From Synergistaceae bacterium (GTDB lineage Bacteria > Synergistota > Synergistia > Synergistales > Aminobacteriaceae), in assembly GCA_017439345.1 (NCBI GenBank), contig JAFSJJ010000001.1:17548-81547 (forward strand): a DNA stretch of 64,000 bases, given 5' to 3'. The notes beneath the pieces were generated by a model, which was not told the origin of the DNA, ran no database searches, and worked only from the letters and a program-made list of their open reading frames with translations. Both the position numbers and the translations under genes were made by a program. Shown here piece after piece: positions 23,168 to 32,269 of the stretch (positions are counted from its first letter, which is position 1; the number at the start of each line of letters is the position of its first letter).

Positions 23168-25675
23168 ATGAGAAAAAGTTTTTATTTAGCGTTATGTCTG
23201 GTTCTCATAGCGTCAATTGCTTTTGCAGGAGTCTTCACTCCCGGAACTTACGAGGGCAAGGGCAAAGGCTACAGCGAGACAGATGATGTTACAGTCAAAG
23301 TTACTGTTAATGATGATGTCATCACAGGTGTTGAGATTGACGGAGTCGGTGAAGTCCCCTTCGGAGTGCCTTTATTTGACACTTACGCAAAATCTTTAAT
23401 CGGTAGAACTGACTCAAAGATTGATGCAGTCTCAGGAGCTACGATGACACGTGACGGAATTGCTCAGGCTGTAGACAGGGCATTGGCTCAGGCAAGGGGC
23501 GAGAAGTCAGAGAATAACGCTCCTGTATCGTTCACACCGGGCGAGTACACAGAGAGCGCACCCGGTTATAACGGTGATGTTACTGTAAAAGTGAATTTTG
23601 ACGCTGAGAAAGTTACGGCAATTGAAGTAGTCTCTCACAAAGAAACTGCTCACGTAGGAGACATAGCTTTTGATATTATGATCCCCGAAATGATCCAGGC
23701 TAACGGCTCAGGGGTCGATGCTGTATCAGGAGCAACGTTCTCGACTAGGGCATTACGCAACGCAGTGAACGAAGCAGCAGCTAAGGCAAATTGCACTAAC
23801 CTCGAAAAATTCATGTCGTCCAAAGTCGAACGCAAGGCACAGGCTCCCATAAAGCTCAATTATGACGTTATTATAGTCGGAGCAGGAGGAGCAGGAGTCG
23901 CAGCAGCAGCTCAGGCAGCACAATACGGCAACAAAGTATTAATCATCGAGAGAAATGCAGAGGTCGGCGGAAATACCCTGGTGTCAGGCGGTCAATATCA
24001 ATCAGTCATGCCCTATCTTGTTTGGGACCCGGCAAATCCTGACGCAACAACAGGAGTCTACGCTTTCAACGGTCAGACTTACGAGAAAGTTAAGAGCGTT
24101 CCGGGCTGTATTAATGAGCTTAAAATGATTCTTAACTGGAACGAAGCAAAATTTGACGAAGAGTATTACAAGACCCATGAATACGTTGCAGGAGACGCAG
24201 CAGAACTCTCAAAGCACGGAGTCCACTCTGAATATTTACCCGTATTGAAGGCCCTCAAGGCAGAAATCAAAGCATATCTTGACTGGGCACAGCCTAAACT
24301 CGACGCTGGAATCCCTGAGAATCAATTAGCTTTATTCTCGACTCTGAACCTTCACATATTCCAGACCTATTACGGAGGCTTGAGACAGTCAGCGGACAAA
24401 TCACAATGGATCTACGGCGATGTTGCACTCGTTAAGCAGTTCATAGAGAAGGCTCAAGGTCTCAAGGAGTGGCTCGAGTCAATGGGCTCTACTTTCCATG
24501 AAGACACCCAGCAGACTTTAATAGGCGCGCTCTGGTATCGTGAGAATGAATTCATCGGTGCTGAAGTCGACACTGACGGGGACGGCGTTAAAGAAAATTA
24601 TCCGGGACGCTGGGGAACGTATTTCGTAGCTCCTATAACTGCATTCATGAAAGCTGATAAAGATAATCAAATCATGCTCAGGACAAGCGTTACTGAATTA
24701 ATCAAAGAAGGCAGGAGAGTCATAGGCGTCAAGGCAAAACGTTATGACGGCACAGAAATTACAGCTTATGCAAAGAAGGGCGTAATTCTCGCAACAGGAG
24801 GCTATGCTGCTAATCTCGTGAAAGTCGTTGCTGAAAATGTTTACTGGTCGCCTGAATACTTATCTACAACTACAAAGACAACTAACAGGTCATCACTTCA
24901 GGGCGATGGTATAACAATGGCTCAGAAGTCGGGGGCAGCTGTTACGGGAATGGGCTTCACTCAATTAATGCCTATTTCATGGATTGACAACGGTAATCTT
25001 GCATTCGGAGGCGGTAACTATGCCTGCTGGATTAACCCTAACACCGGACACAGATTCGTTGATGAAGGCAGTGAACGCGATGTATTATCACTTGCAGAAT
25101 TCAAAAACGGCATGGATTACAAAGGCAGTAAAGGCGTATTTCTCGAATTCTATAACGTTGCCCAGAAGATGCCCGCACCGACTCAGCTTCCTGAAACAGG
25201 AGACTTTCCCGGCAGATATTACAGGCGCAAAATTTCCGAACTTCCCGAACTCTTTAAAGAATTAGGAGTCAAAGCTGATCCCAAAGTCGTAGAGCAGACT
25301 ATCAGGGCATATGACAAGGCAGTCATGACAGGGAGCGAATTCCCCGACGTAGGCAAGGCTATAGCGTCAAGACCTGTAGGAAACGTAGAGAAAAATTCAG
25401 ACGGAAGCTATAACGTTGACTCATACAATCTTGATGACACTGTTATGACAATAAGGCTAATGGCACCGAGTACCCATCACACTATGGGAGGGCTTGTAGT
25501 GGACCTTGACAGACATGTTTTGACACCTGAGAAGAGAATCATTCCCGGACTTTACGCAGCTGGTGAAGTTACAGGAGGCATTCACGGAGGCAACAGGCTT
25601 GGAGGCAACGCAATAACAGAGATATTTGTATCGGGTCGAATTGCCGCAGCGTCCCTCAATGCAGACAATCAATAA
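23168..25675 (+). CDS. Secreted FMN/FAD flavoprotein reductase (urocanate/fumarate reductase type)
   Basis: About 835 residues from ATG 23168, chosen because AAGGAG lies upstream and a clean signal peptide (ending AFA) follows. Two FMN-binding domains come first, with flavin-attachment motifs DAVSGATMT and DAVSGATFST, normally loaded covalently on Thr by ApbE. The FAD domain opens VIIVGAGGAGVAAAAQ and closes GLYAAGEVTGGIHGGNRLGGN. Catalytic-type HHTMGG and Arg in HGGNRLGG match soluble fumarate-reductase-like enzymes. It likely accepts electrons from the membrane and reduces an enoate (fumarate, urocanate, cinnamate-like) in the periplasm as an anaerobic respiratory sink. The duplicate FMN domain is unusual. 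Confidence 0.9.
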   Translation: MRKSFYLALCLVLIASIAFAGVFTPGTYEGKGKGYSETDDVTVKVTVNDDVITGVEIDGVGEVPFGVPLFDTYAKSLIGRTDSKIDAVSGATMTRDGIAQAVDRALAQARGEKSENNAPVSFTPGEYTESAPGYNGDVTVKVNFDAEKVTAIEVVSHKETAHVGDIAFDIMIPEMIQANGSGVDAVSGATFSTRALRNAVNEAAAKANCTNLEKFMSSKVERKAQAPIKLNYDVIIVGAGGAGVAAAAQAAQYGNKVLIIERNAEVGGNTLVSGGQYQSVMPYLVWDPANPDATTGVYAFNGQTYEKVKSVPGCINELKMILNWNEAKFDEEYYKTHEYVAGDAAELSKHGVHSEYLPVLKALKAEIKAYLDWAQPKLDAGIPENQLALFSTLNLHIFQTYYGGLRQSADKSQWIYGDVALVKQFIEKAQGLKEWLESMGSTFHEDTQQTLIGALWYRENEFIGAEVDTDGDGVKENYPGRWGTYFVAPITAFMKADKDNQIMLRTSVTELIKEGRRVIGVKAKRYDGTEITAYAKKGVILATGGYAANLVKVVAENVYWSPEYLSTTTKTTNRSSLQGDGITMAQKSGAAVTGMGFTQLMPISWIDNGNLAFGGGNYACWINPNTGHRFVDEGSERDVLSLAEFKNGMDYKGSKGVFLEFYNVAQKMPAPTQLPETGDFPGRYYRRKISELPELFKELGVKADPKVVEQTIRAYDKAVMTGSEFPDVGKAIASRPVGNVEKNSDGSYNVDSYNLDDTVMTIRLMAPSTHHTMGGLVVDLDRHVLTPEKRIIPGLYAAGEVTGGIHGGNRLGGNAITEIFVSGRIAAASLNADNQ

Positions 25676-25735
25676 TTTATAATTAGGCGGCTGGAGTCAA
25701 ATCCGGCTGCTTTATTTTATTAAGGAGTGATGTTA

Positions 25736-26395
25736 ATGATTACAAAAATTTTGATTCTATCAGCGTTAATATTTGCGTCTCCTGTTTATGCTTATGACTG
25801 GGTCAGCGAGTTAGAGATTGCTCAAGATCCTGATATAAAACAGATTGTTACAGTCAAAGGCACTAAAGGCTCAGAGGCAGAATTTACCCTTCATGAGAAA
25901 GATTCGGGCGGCTGGTATGAAGTCGTAACGTGCAAGGCTTATATCGGCAAGAAGGGCTTCGGCAAGAGCAGAGAAGGCGACATGAAGACTCCTCAAGGCA
26001 TGTTTAAATTCACCAAAGCATTCGGCATTGAAGACGACCCCGGAAGCGTCATGTATTACACCAAAGTTGATGACTCTCATTACTGGGTCGGAGACTCGCA
26101 ATCAGAATATTATAATCAGTTCGTATCAACACAGGATTTTGACGAGTTCAACAAGAAAGCCAGCGAACATATTATTGACTACAAGCAGGCCTATAAATAC
26201 TGCCTCAATATCAGCTACAACGAAGACGGAGTCCCTAACAGGGGAAGTGCTATATTCCTTCACTGCCAGACGAATAATAAATTCACTGCCGGATGTGTTG
26301 CTATTCCCGAAAAAGACATGATAAAAGTTTTAAAGCACGTCAACAGCGAGTGCGTTGTCATAATGGACACTGCAAAGAACATAATGAATTATTAA
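25736..26395 (+). CDS. L,D-transpeptidase (YkuD/YafK-like) family protein
   Basis: About 219 residues with a signal peptide (ITKILILSALIFASPVYA). The YkuD fold is shown by QIVTVKGTKGSEAEFTL, the KTPQGMFKFTKAFGI segment and the catalytic motif IFLHC...FTAGCVAI, where the second Cys is the nucleophile. These enzymes form or cut 3-3 peptidoglycan cross-links or attach lipoprotein. AAGGAG precedes three close candidate starts; I favour 25736. The chromate-transporter genes follow within three bases of its stop, probably an unrelated co-transcription. Confidence 0.8.
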   Translation: MITKILILSALIFASPVYAYDWVSELEIAQDPDIKQIVTVKGTKGSEAEFTLHEKDSGGWYEVVTCKAYIGKKGFGKSREGDMKTPQGMFKFTKAFGIEDDPGSVMYYTKVDDSHYWVGDSQSEYYNQFVSTQDFDEFNKKASEHIIDYKQAYKYCLNISYNEDGVPNRGSAIFLHCQTNNKFTAGCVAIPEKDMIKVLKHVNSECVVIMDTAKNIMNY

Positions 26396-26397
26396 GC

Positions 26398-26922
26398 ATG
26401 AAAATATTTCTTGATTTATTTATCACGTTCGCAAAAATCGGCGCAATAACTTTCGGGGGAGGTTATGCGATGCTGCCAATCTTACAGCGTGAAATCGTAG
26501 AGAACAAGCACTGGGGCAAAGACGAAGAACTTGCGGACTATTATGCAATCGGCCAATGTACTCCCGGAGTCATAGCTGTCAACGTAGCGACTTTCATAGG
26601 ACGTAAGAAAGCAGGCAATATAGGGGGCATTATCGCTACTCTCGGCGTAGTGTTCCCGTCGATAATAATAATCTCGTTATTAGCAGGTGTCATCAAGACA
26701 ATAGAAAATCTCGAATGGGTCAAACATGCCTTCTCAGGTATAAGAGTCTGCGTGTGCGTGTTGATCTTCAATGCTGTGATAAAACTCTTCAAGAGCGCAA
26801 TTATAGACAAGAAGACTCTATGCATATATATTCTGGTTCTTGCAGGTTCATTCGCGTTAAATATCTCTCCTGTAATATTTGTATTTCTCGCAGGAGCAGC
26901 AGGAGTGTTATTAAAGTCATGA
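26398..26922 (+). CDS. Chromate transporter family protein, N-terminal-type half
   Basis: A 174-residue single-domain ChrA-family protein with FAKIGAITFGGGYAMLPILQ and QCTPGVIAVNVATFIG motifs and about five to six membrane spans. Split ChrA systems use two such proteins that pair as a heterodimer. The start ATG at 26398 follows the transpeptidase stop closely. The partner gene overlaps by four bases (ATGA). Family members export chromate or related oxyanions, but many in anaerobes have no tested substrate. Confidence 0.85.
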   Translation: MKIFLDLFITFAKIGAITFGGGYAMLPILQREIVENKHWGKDEELADYYAIGQCTPGVIAVNVATFIGRKKAGNIGGIIATLGVVFPSIIIISLLAGVIKTIENLEWVKHAFSGIRVCVCVLIFNAVIKLFKSAIIDKKTLCIYILVLAGSFALNISPVIFVFLAGAAGVLLKS

Positions 26923-27473
26923 TATACATAAAACTTTTCTGGGAATTTTTTCAGACAGGACTCTTTGCAGTCGGCGGAGGCATGGCAACACTACCATTCT
27001 TATACGATATTTCAGACAGGACGGGCTGGTTCACTCATCAGCAGTTAGCGGACATGATAGCAGTCAGCGAGTCAACTCCAGGACCTATAGGCGTGAACAT
27101 GGCGACTTACTCAGGATATATAACGGCAGGCATTCCAGGTGCGATTATATCTACACTTGGCCTGATAACTCCAAGCATTATAGTTATATTGATTGTCTCA
27201 GCGTTTCTCTATGCGTTTCGTGATAATAAATACGTTAATGCGGTGTTCTACGGCTTAAGACCAGCGAGCGCGGCAATGATTACAGCAGCAGGGTTAATCG
27301 TAGCGCGAATAACTTTTATTCAAGCAGGAAGCATGTTAAATCTTAACGTTAAAGCAATAATTCTTGCAGGAGTCTTACTTGTCTTAACTCATGCAGTGAA
27401 CTTCACGAAGAAATTACACCCTGTAATCTGGATATTTATTTCTGCTCTGGCAGGGATAATCTTTAATTATTAA
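26919..27473 (+). CDS. Chromate transporter family protein, C-terminal-type half
   Basis: A 184-residue ChrA-family protein (WEFFQTGLFAVGGGMATLPFLYD, ESTPGPIGVNMATYSGY) paired with the preceding gene through an ATGA overlap. The two share the GGG-M-LP and TPG motifs, so together they mimic the two halves of a full ChrA. Topology is expected to be antiparallel to its partner. A terminator hairpin follows at 27479. Confidence 0.85.
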   Translation: MIYIKLFWEFFQTGLFAVGGGMATLPFLYDISDRTGWFTHQQLADMIAVSESTPGPIGVNMATYSGYITAGIPGAIISTLGLITPSIIVILIVSAFLYAFRDNKYVNAVFYGLRPASAAMITAAGLIVARITFIQAGSMLNLNVKAIILAGVLLVLTHAVNFTKKLHPVIWIFISALAGIIFNY

Positions 27474-27478
27474 TCAGC

Positions 27479-27516
27479 GAGGCCCGCAAGGTTTTGTGAG
27501 CCTCAAAAATTTTTTA
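27479..27516 (+). terminator. Terminator of the chromate transporter operon
   Basis: GAGGC / GCCTC stem (27479-27483 with 27500-27504) with partial inner pairing, followed by AAAAATTTTTT. It also separates the convergent kdgK gene. Confidence 0.7.
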
Positions 27517-28578
27517 ACGTTTTATATCATAATTCATGTTCATGATATTCAGAATGCTGCTGACATCGTCCGTTATATTGCCGTCTCCTCTGATTGTGTG
27601 CTTGATAACACTGCTGGCAACCGCAAAGTTTACCATGTCCTCAGGCTTGTAATTATTCATCATCGCATAGATTAAACCTGATGCAAACGCATCACCGCCG
27701 CCGACTCTGTCAAGAATAGTGAACGTGAATAACTTGCTCTCGTAAGTTGTATCACCATACCACATGAAGGCTTTGAGGCTGTTCTCGCTCCCTGAATGAA
27801 CGTATCTTACATGACGGGCAATGCACTTAATATTAGGATAACGCTTCACGAACTCCCGAAATATTTTATCCTGCTGTTCGTAATTCGGCTGTAAGGGGAC
27901 TCCGTCCTTGAAGTCGCCTTTAGAGTGATCGTTCTCATCTTTCCATAAGTGATAAGGCTCAATCCCTAATAACACATCAACATACGGGAGGCATAACGTG
28001 CAGAAGTCTCTTGCCTCGTCCCAAGTCCATAGGGTGCTCCTGAAATTTCCGTCAAAGCTGACGATTAAATTTTTCTCCCGCGCATGACGTAATATTCTCA
28101 ACATGAAATCTTTGCAGCTCTGAGAAAGTGCAGGAGTTATCCCGCTCAAGTGAAGCCATGAGAAGCCCTCAAGCAGTGAGTCAAGATTAACTTTCGAGAA
28201 GTCATATTCAGTGATTGCGCTGTGCTGCCTGTCATAAGTAACTTTGCTCGGTCTGATTCCGTAACCCGTCTCAAGATAATATGTGCCGAGTCTGTGAGTC
28301 GGAGTCTCTTCGGTAGTGCTGAGTATCACCGGTGAACAGTGAACATCGTTGCTTCGGAGCATTCTGACAGCCCCTTTGCCCAGTGAGTTATCAGGGACTA
28401 CGCTGAAAAATGAGCTGTCGATTCCCAAATTAGCCAGAGCAAGAGCTATATTCGCCTCACTGCCCCCGTAGCTTGCCTCGAAACTTGTTGCGACTCGAAT
28501 CTTGTCATAGTTAGGAGGAGTCAGCCTTAACATAATTTCACCGAACGTTATAAATTTCTTCTTTGCATTATTATTCAT
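27514..28578 (-). CDS. kdgK: 2-dehydro-3-deoxygluconokinase (PfkB family)
   Basis: About 354 residues from ATG 28578, eight bases after AAAGGG; an upstream GTG at 28587 is less likely. Signatures are FITFGEIMLRLTPP at the start, ASYGGSEANIALALANLG for sugar binding, and the C-terminal DRVGGGDAFASGLIYAM with the catalytic Asp. It phosphorylates 2-keto-3-deoxygluconate to KDPG, the step after UxaA (6320-7807) in hexuronate breakdown. No KDPG aldolase is adjacent. Other PfkB sugars are possible, but the N-terminus is KdgK-like. Confidence 0.85.
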   Translation of the reverse strand: MNNNAKKKFITFGEIMLRLTPPNYDKIRVATSFEASYGGSEANIALALANLGIDSSFFSVVPDNSLGKGAVRMLRSNDVHCSPVILSTTEETPTHRLGTYYLETGYGIRPSKVTYDRQHSAITEYDFSKVNLDSLLEGFSWLHLSGITPALSQSCKDFMLRILRHAREKNLIVSFDGNFRSTLWTWDEARDFCTLCLPYVDVLLGIEPYHLWKDENDHSKGDFKDGVPLQPNYEQQDKIFREFVKRYPNIKCIARHVRYVHSGSENSLKAFMWYGDTTYESKLFTFTILDRVGGGDAFASGLIYAMMNNYKPEDMVNFAVASSVIKHTIRGDGNITDDVSSILNIMNMNYDIKR

Positions 28579-28744
28579 TCGTTTCACCCTTTTTGAGTCT
28601 GAATTTATACGCGTGATTAAAATTTTAAGTGGAATAGAGTGAATTATATAGCAAATATTATTTTTTCGTGTCAGGTTTTATTTTTGTGATAATATCTACA
28701 AATTGCAATTACGTAAATAATGAATCAGGAGGCAAAAATTTTTA

Positions 28745-31546
28745 ATGGACGCAAAAGATTATAAAGATACGTTAAATTTACCCGTTACAAATTTCCCAAT
28801 GAGAGCAAATCTCTCTAAGCGCGAACCGGGATTTCTTGAATTCTGGCACTCGCATGACATTTATCACAAGGCACTAGAAGCAAGAAGAGATTCACAAGAA
28901 CACTTCGAGTTACACGACGGCCCGCCATATGCTAACGGCGATATTCACATCGGGACGGCATTCAACAAGATACTGAAAGATTTTATCATCAAAGCAAAGA
29001 CCATGACAGGACGCTACACGCCATATATTCCCGGCTGGGACACTCACGGGCTGCCCATTGAGTTAAGATCTCTTAAGGACGGCGGACTCTCGAAATTAGG
29101 AACCGGAGTCGATCCCGTTGAATTACGCAAGAGATGTAAGGATACTGCGCTTCATTATCTTGATGTCCAGCGTGAAGAGTTCAAGAGACTCGGAGTATTA
29201 GGCGAATGGGATAAACCCTACATGACTTTAGACCCTGCATTTGAGCATTTAGAGTTACACGCCTTCGCAGATATGGTAGCTCAAGATTTAATTTACAGGG
29301 GATTGAAGCCCGTTTACTGGTGCACTGACTGTCAGACTGCATTAGCTGCCGGAGAAATCGAATACTGGGACGAGGAGTCGCCTTCGGTCTATGTAGCTTA
29401 CCCAATTCCAAAGATTGCGGAAAAATTCCAGGAGTTCGCAAATCGTGATGTCTCTATCGTAATCTGGACAACTACCCCTTGGACTCTGCCTTCAAGTGCT
29501 GCCGTTGCCGTTCACCCTAGATATGATTACGGATTCTATGAAGCTGACGGAAAAATTTACATTCTCGCTGAAGCATTGAAAGACTCAGTGAGTAAAGCAA
29601 CAGGACTCGCGTTCGGTGAAGCATTGAAGATAGTGAAAGGCTCTGAACTCGAAAACCTGAAGCCCCTTCACCCGTTCTATGAGCATGAATTATTAGTAGT
29701 TCTTGCTGATTATGTCGAACTCGAAACAGGAACAGGCTGCGTTCACACTTCACCGGGGCACGGCGTTGAAGACTACGAGACTGGAGTCAGATACGGCTTG
29801 AAAGTCTTTAGCTCAGTAGATCACTCAGGACACTTTGAGAAAGAATTATCACTTGTCGGTGGCATGGGCTTAGAGGAAGGCGGCAATAAAGCACTCGAAC
29901 TCATCAAGGCAAAAGGCAGACTCTTAGGTCTCGGCAAAATTTCTCACAGTTACCCTCACTGCTGGAGATGCAAGAAGCCCGTTATCTTCAGAGCTACTGA
30001 CCAATGGTTCATCAACGTTGCGAAGTTCAAAGACAAAGCACTTGACTTAATCGACCACTCTATTAAATGGATACCTGACTGGGGACACGACAGAATTTAT
30101 AACATGGTAAGCTCTCGTTCTGACTGGTGCATTTCCCGCCAAAGGGTCTGGGGCGTTCCTGTACCTGCAATTCACTGCTCTGACTGCGGAGGCTTTACCC
30201 TGACACCTGAACGAATTAGATTATTAGCTGAGAAAGTCAAAGACTCACCGGACGGAACTAGCATTTGGTGGCGGGAGAGTCTTGAATCTCTCTTCGGGGA
30301 CTTGGCCAAGTGCGACCATTGCGGATCTCACAACGTAGAGAAGGATAGCAACATTCTTGACGTATGGTTTGACTCCGGAGTCTCTCATGTGTCAGTCTTG
30401 AATGAACGCTTCGGACTCTCCTGGCCTTGTGATATGTATCTCGAGGGCAGCGACCAGCATAGAGGGTGGTTCCAGTCTTCACTATTAACAGCAACAGCAC
30501 TTAAGGGGCAGGCACCTTATAAGCAGGTATTGACTCACGGTTTCACATTGGACGGCGAGGGGCGCAAGATGTCTAAATCTCTGGGCAACACTATAGCTCC
30601 CAAAGAAGTCTGCGATGAGTTCGGAGCTGATATATTAAGGCTCTGGGTAGCGTCGACAGATTACCGCAACGATGTCCGAATCTCTAAGAATATACTCAAG
30701 TCATTATCAGAGACCTACAGGAGGATTCGCAACACAGCAAGATTCTTACTCGGGAACTTACACGACTTCAATCCCGGTGAAAATGCCCTTCCATATGAGA
30801 AATTATTATCAATGGACAAATGGATTCTTGACAGGCTTCACAGGATAATAGCAAGAGTCTATGAAGCATTCGAAGATTATGAATTTCATGTGCCTGTATC
30901 GTTAATTCACTCGTTCTGCGTTAATGAGTTAAGCTCGTTCTATCTCGATATAAGCAAAGACAGACTCTACGTTGAAGATGTTGACTCTTTGACTCGACGA
31001 AGCGCGCAGACTGCAATGTGGGAGATTCTTTCATGTCTGACTCGAATGTTAGCCCCGTTGTTAAGTTTTACAGCTGAAGAGATTTGGCAGGAAATGAGAA
31101 ATATAGACTCGACTCTTCCTGAGAGCATATTTTTATCGGACTTCCCTAAACAGGACAAATCACGCCTCGATGACGAATTAAATAATATCTGGTCAGAAGC
31201 TGTGAAATTCAAAGGTGCAGTAAGTAGAATGCTTGAGACCATGAGAGCTGATAAGACAATTGGAACATCACTAGAAGCAAGCGTTCAGGTTAAGAAGTCA
31301 GACTCGCTTGATAAACTTGCAAAGTCATTTACACTTGATGAACTCGCCGATATAGCAATAGTATCAAAATTTGAGTTCGTTGACAGTTTGACTCTACCGA
31401 AAGTATTTAGCGACTCAGAAACAGGCTACGAGCTTGCAGGAGGATTCGTTACCGGGACTAAATGCCCCCGCTGCTGGAAGTACTCAGAACATGCGAATCA
31501 TAACGGCTTGTGTGAGAGATGTGCTCACGTAATGCACGAAGACTAA
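28745..31546 (+). CDS. ileS: Isoleucyl-tRNA synthetase
   Basis: The 933-residue length fits bacterial IleS. The class I signatures are PPYANGDIHIGTAFN near residue 60 and KMSKSLGN near residue 602. The CP1 editing domain includes TWTLPSSAAVAVHP-like sequence and TGCVHTSPGHGVEDY. A C-terminal zinc site reads CPRCWKYSE and CERCAHV. It charges tRNA-Ile in the cytoplasm. An AGGAGG lies upstream; the 156-base leader shows no T-box that I can identify. It is monocistronic, ending at a shared terminator. Confidence 0.97.
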   Translation: MDAKDYKDTLNLPVTNFPMRANLSKREPGFLEFWHSHDIYHKALEARRDSQEHFELHDGPPYANGDIHIGTAFNKILKDFIIKAKTMTGRYTPYIPGWDTHGLPIELRSLKDGGLSKLGTGVDPVELRKRCKDTALHYLDVQREEFKRLGVLGEWDKPYMTLDPAFEHLELHAFADMVAQDLIYRGLKPVYWCTDCQTALAAGEIEYWDEESPSVYVAYPIPKIAEKFQEFANRDVSIVIWTTTPWTLPSSAAVAVHPRYDYGFYEADGKIYILAEALKDSVSKATGLAFGEALKIVKGSELENLKPLHPFYEHELLVVLADYVELETGTGCVHTSPGHGVEDYETGVRYGLKVFSSVDHSGHFEKELSLVGGMGLEEGGNKALELIKAKGRLLGLGKISHSYPHCWRCKKPVIFRATDQWFINVAKFKDKALDLIDHSIKWIPDWGHDRIYNMVSSRSDWCISRQRVWGVPVPAIHCSDCGGFTLTPERIRLLAEKVKDSPDGTSIWWRESLESLFGDLAKCDHCGSHNVEKDSNILDVWFDSGVSHVSVLNERFGLSWPCDMYLEGSDQHRGWFQSSLLTATALKGQAPYKQVLTHGFTLDGEGRKMSKSLGNTIAPKEVCDEFGADILRLWVASTDYRNDVRISKNILKSLSETYRRIRNTARFLLGNLHDFNPGENALPYEKLLSMDKWILDRLHRIIARVYEAFEDYEFHVPVSLIHSFCVNELSSFYLDISKDRLYVEDVDSLTRRSAQTAMWEILSCLTRMLAPLLSFTAEEIWQEMRNIDSTLPESIFLSDFPKQDKSRLDDELNNIWSEAVKFKGAVSRMLETMRADKTIGTSLEASVQVKKSDSLDKLAKSFTLDELADIAIVSKFEFVDSLTLPKVFSDSETGYELAGGFVTGTKCPRCWKYSEHANHNGLCERCAHVMHED

Positions 31547-31554
31547 TATAAAAA

Positions 31555-31590
31555 ATTTTTCCCCTTGAGGCAGGCATTATCACTCAGGGG
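31555..31590. terminator. Bidirectional terminator between ileS and the class II aldolase gene
   Basis: CCCCTTGAG pairs with CTCAGGGGG (31561-31569 with 31582-31590). On the minus strand the stem is followed by AAAAATTTTTT; on the plus strand by an AT-rich ATTATTTT. Confidence 0.65.
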
Positions 31591-31594
31591 GATA

Positions 31595-32269
31595 TTATTT
31601 TCTCTGGCCGTAAGTCTTGAACTGTTCGAACGCTTCTGACATTTGAGCTTGATCAAGAATATTAGGCTGACCGACAGCTAAGCACCGCCATTGAATCTCA
31701 GCGCAGAACTCCATATTTTCGGCTAAACTGAATGCTCGATTAATATTAATTCCGCAGGCGACCATTCCATGATTTTGCAGAAGGACTCCCCGTGAACTGC
31801 CTATTGACTCAATCACTGAATCAGAAAGTTCTTGAGTCCCGAATGTTCTATAAGGCGCAACAGGTATCTCGCAGACTCCTGAGTCGCATATTGCATAGTG
31901 AACAGCTTTTAGAGGCATTCCAAGACATGCTAATACAGTGCAGTAAATCGAATGAGTATGAACTATAGCGAACATATCAGGTTTTGCCCTGTAAAAGTCC
32001 GTGTGCAGACGCCATTCACTCGAAGGCTTTCTGATTCCGTCTGCTATGCTGCCATCGGGATTAAGAATAACTACATCTTCAGGCTTCATAATATAATAAT
32101 CCATACCGCTTGGACTGAGTGCTATTAATTTATTCTCAGGATTTCTTACGCTGATATTTCCGCTGGTGCCGGGGCTGAGTCTCTTCTCGCTCATCTTCAG
32201 GCAGTACTCGACAACTTGATTACGTTCTCTCTGTAAGAGCAGCATTGATAATTCACTCTTTCCGTTCAA
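31595..32269 (-). CDS. Class II aldolase (FucA/AraD-like; likely methylthioribulose-type aldolase)
   Basis: A 224-residue class II aldolase/adducin-fold protein with [11 protein letters not shown] for phosphate binding, [10 protein letters not shown] with two zinc His, and [11 protein letters not shown] with the third. It overlaps mtnA by 17 bases, which points to the dihydroxyacetone-phosphate shunt: MtnA isomerises methylthioribose- or 5-deoxyribose-1-phosphate to the ribulose form, and an aldolase of this type splits it to DHAP and an aldehyde. L-fuculose-phosphate aldolase is the alternative by sequence alone; context favours the shunt. Confidence 0.8.
   Translation of the reverse strand: MNGKSELSMLLLQRERNQVVEYCLKMSEKRLSPGTSGNISVRNPENKLIALSPSGMDYYIMKPEDVVILNPDGSIADGIRKPSSEWRLHTDFYRAKPDMFAIVHTHSIYCTVLACLGMPLKAVHYAICDSGVCEIPVAPYRTFGTQELSDSVIESIGSSRGVLLQNHGMVACGININRAFSLAENMEFCAEIQWRCLAVGQPNILDQAQMSEAFEQFKTYGQRK

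Noticed and set aside
28588..28744. T-box or other riboswitch upstream of ileS
   Set aside because: The 156-base leader lacks a recognisable T-box motif or a terminator/antiterminator pair.
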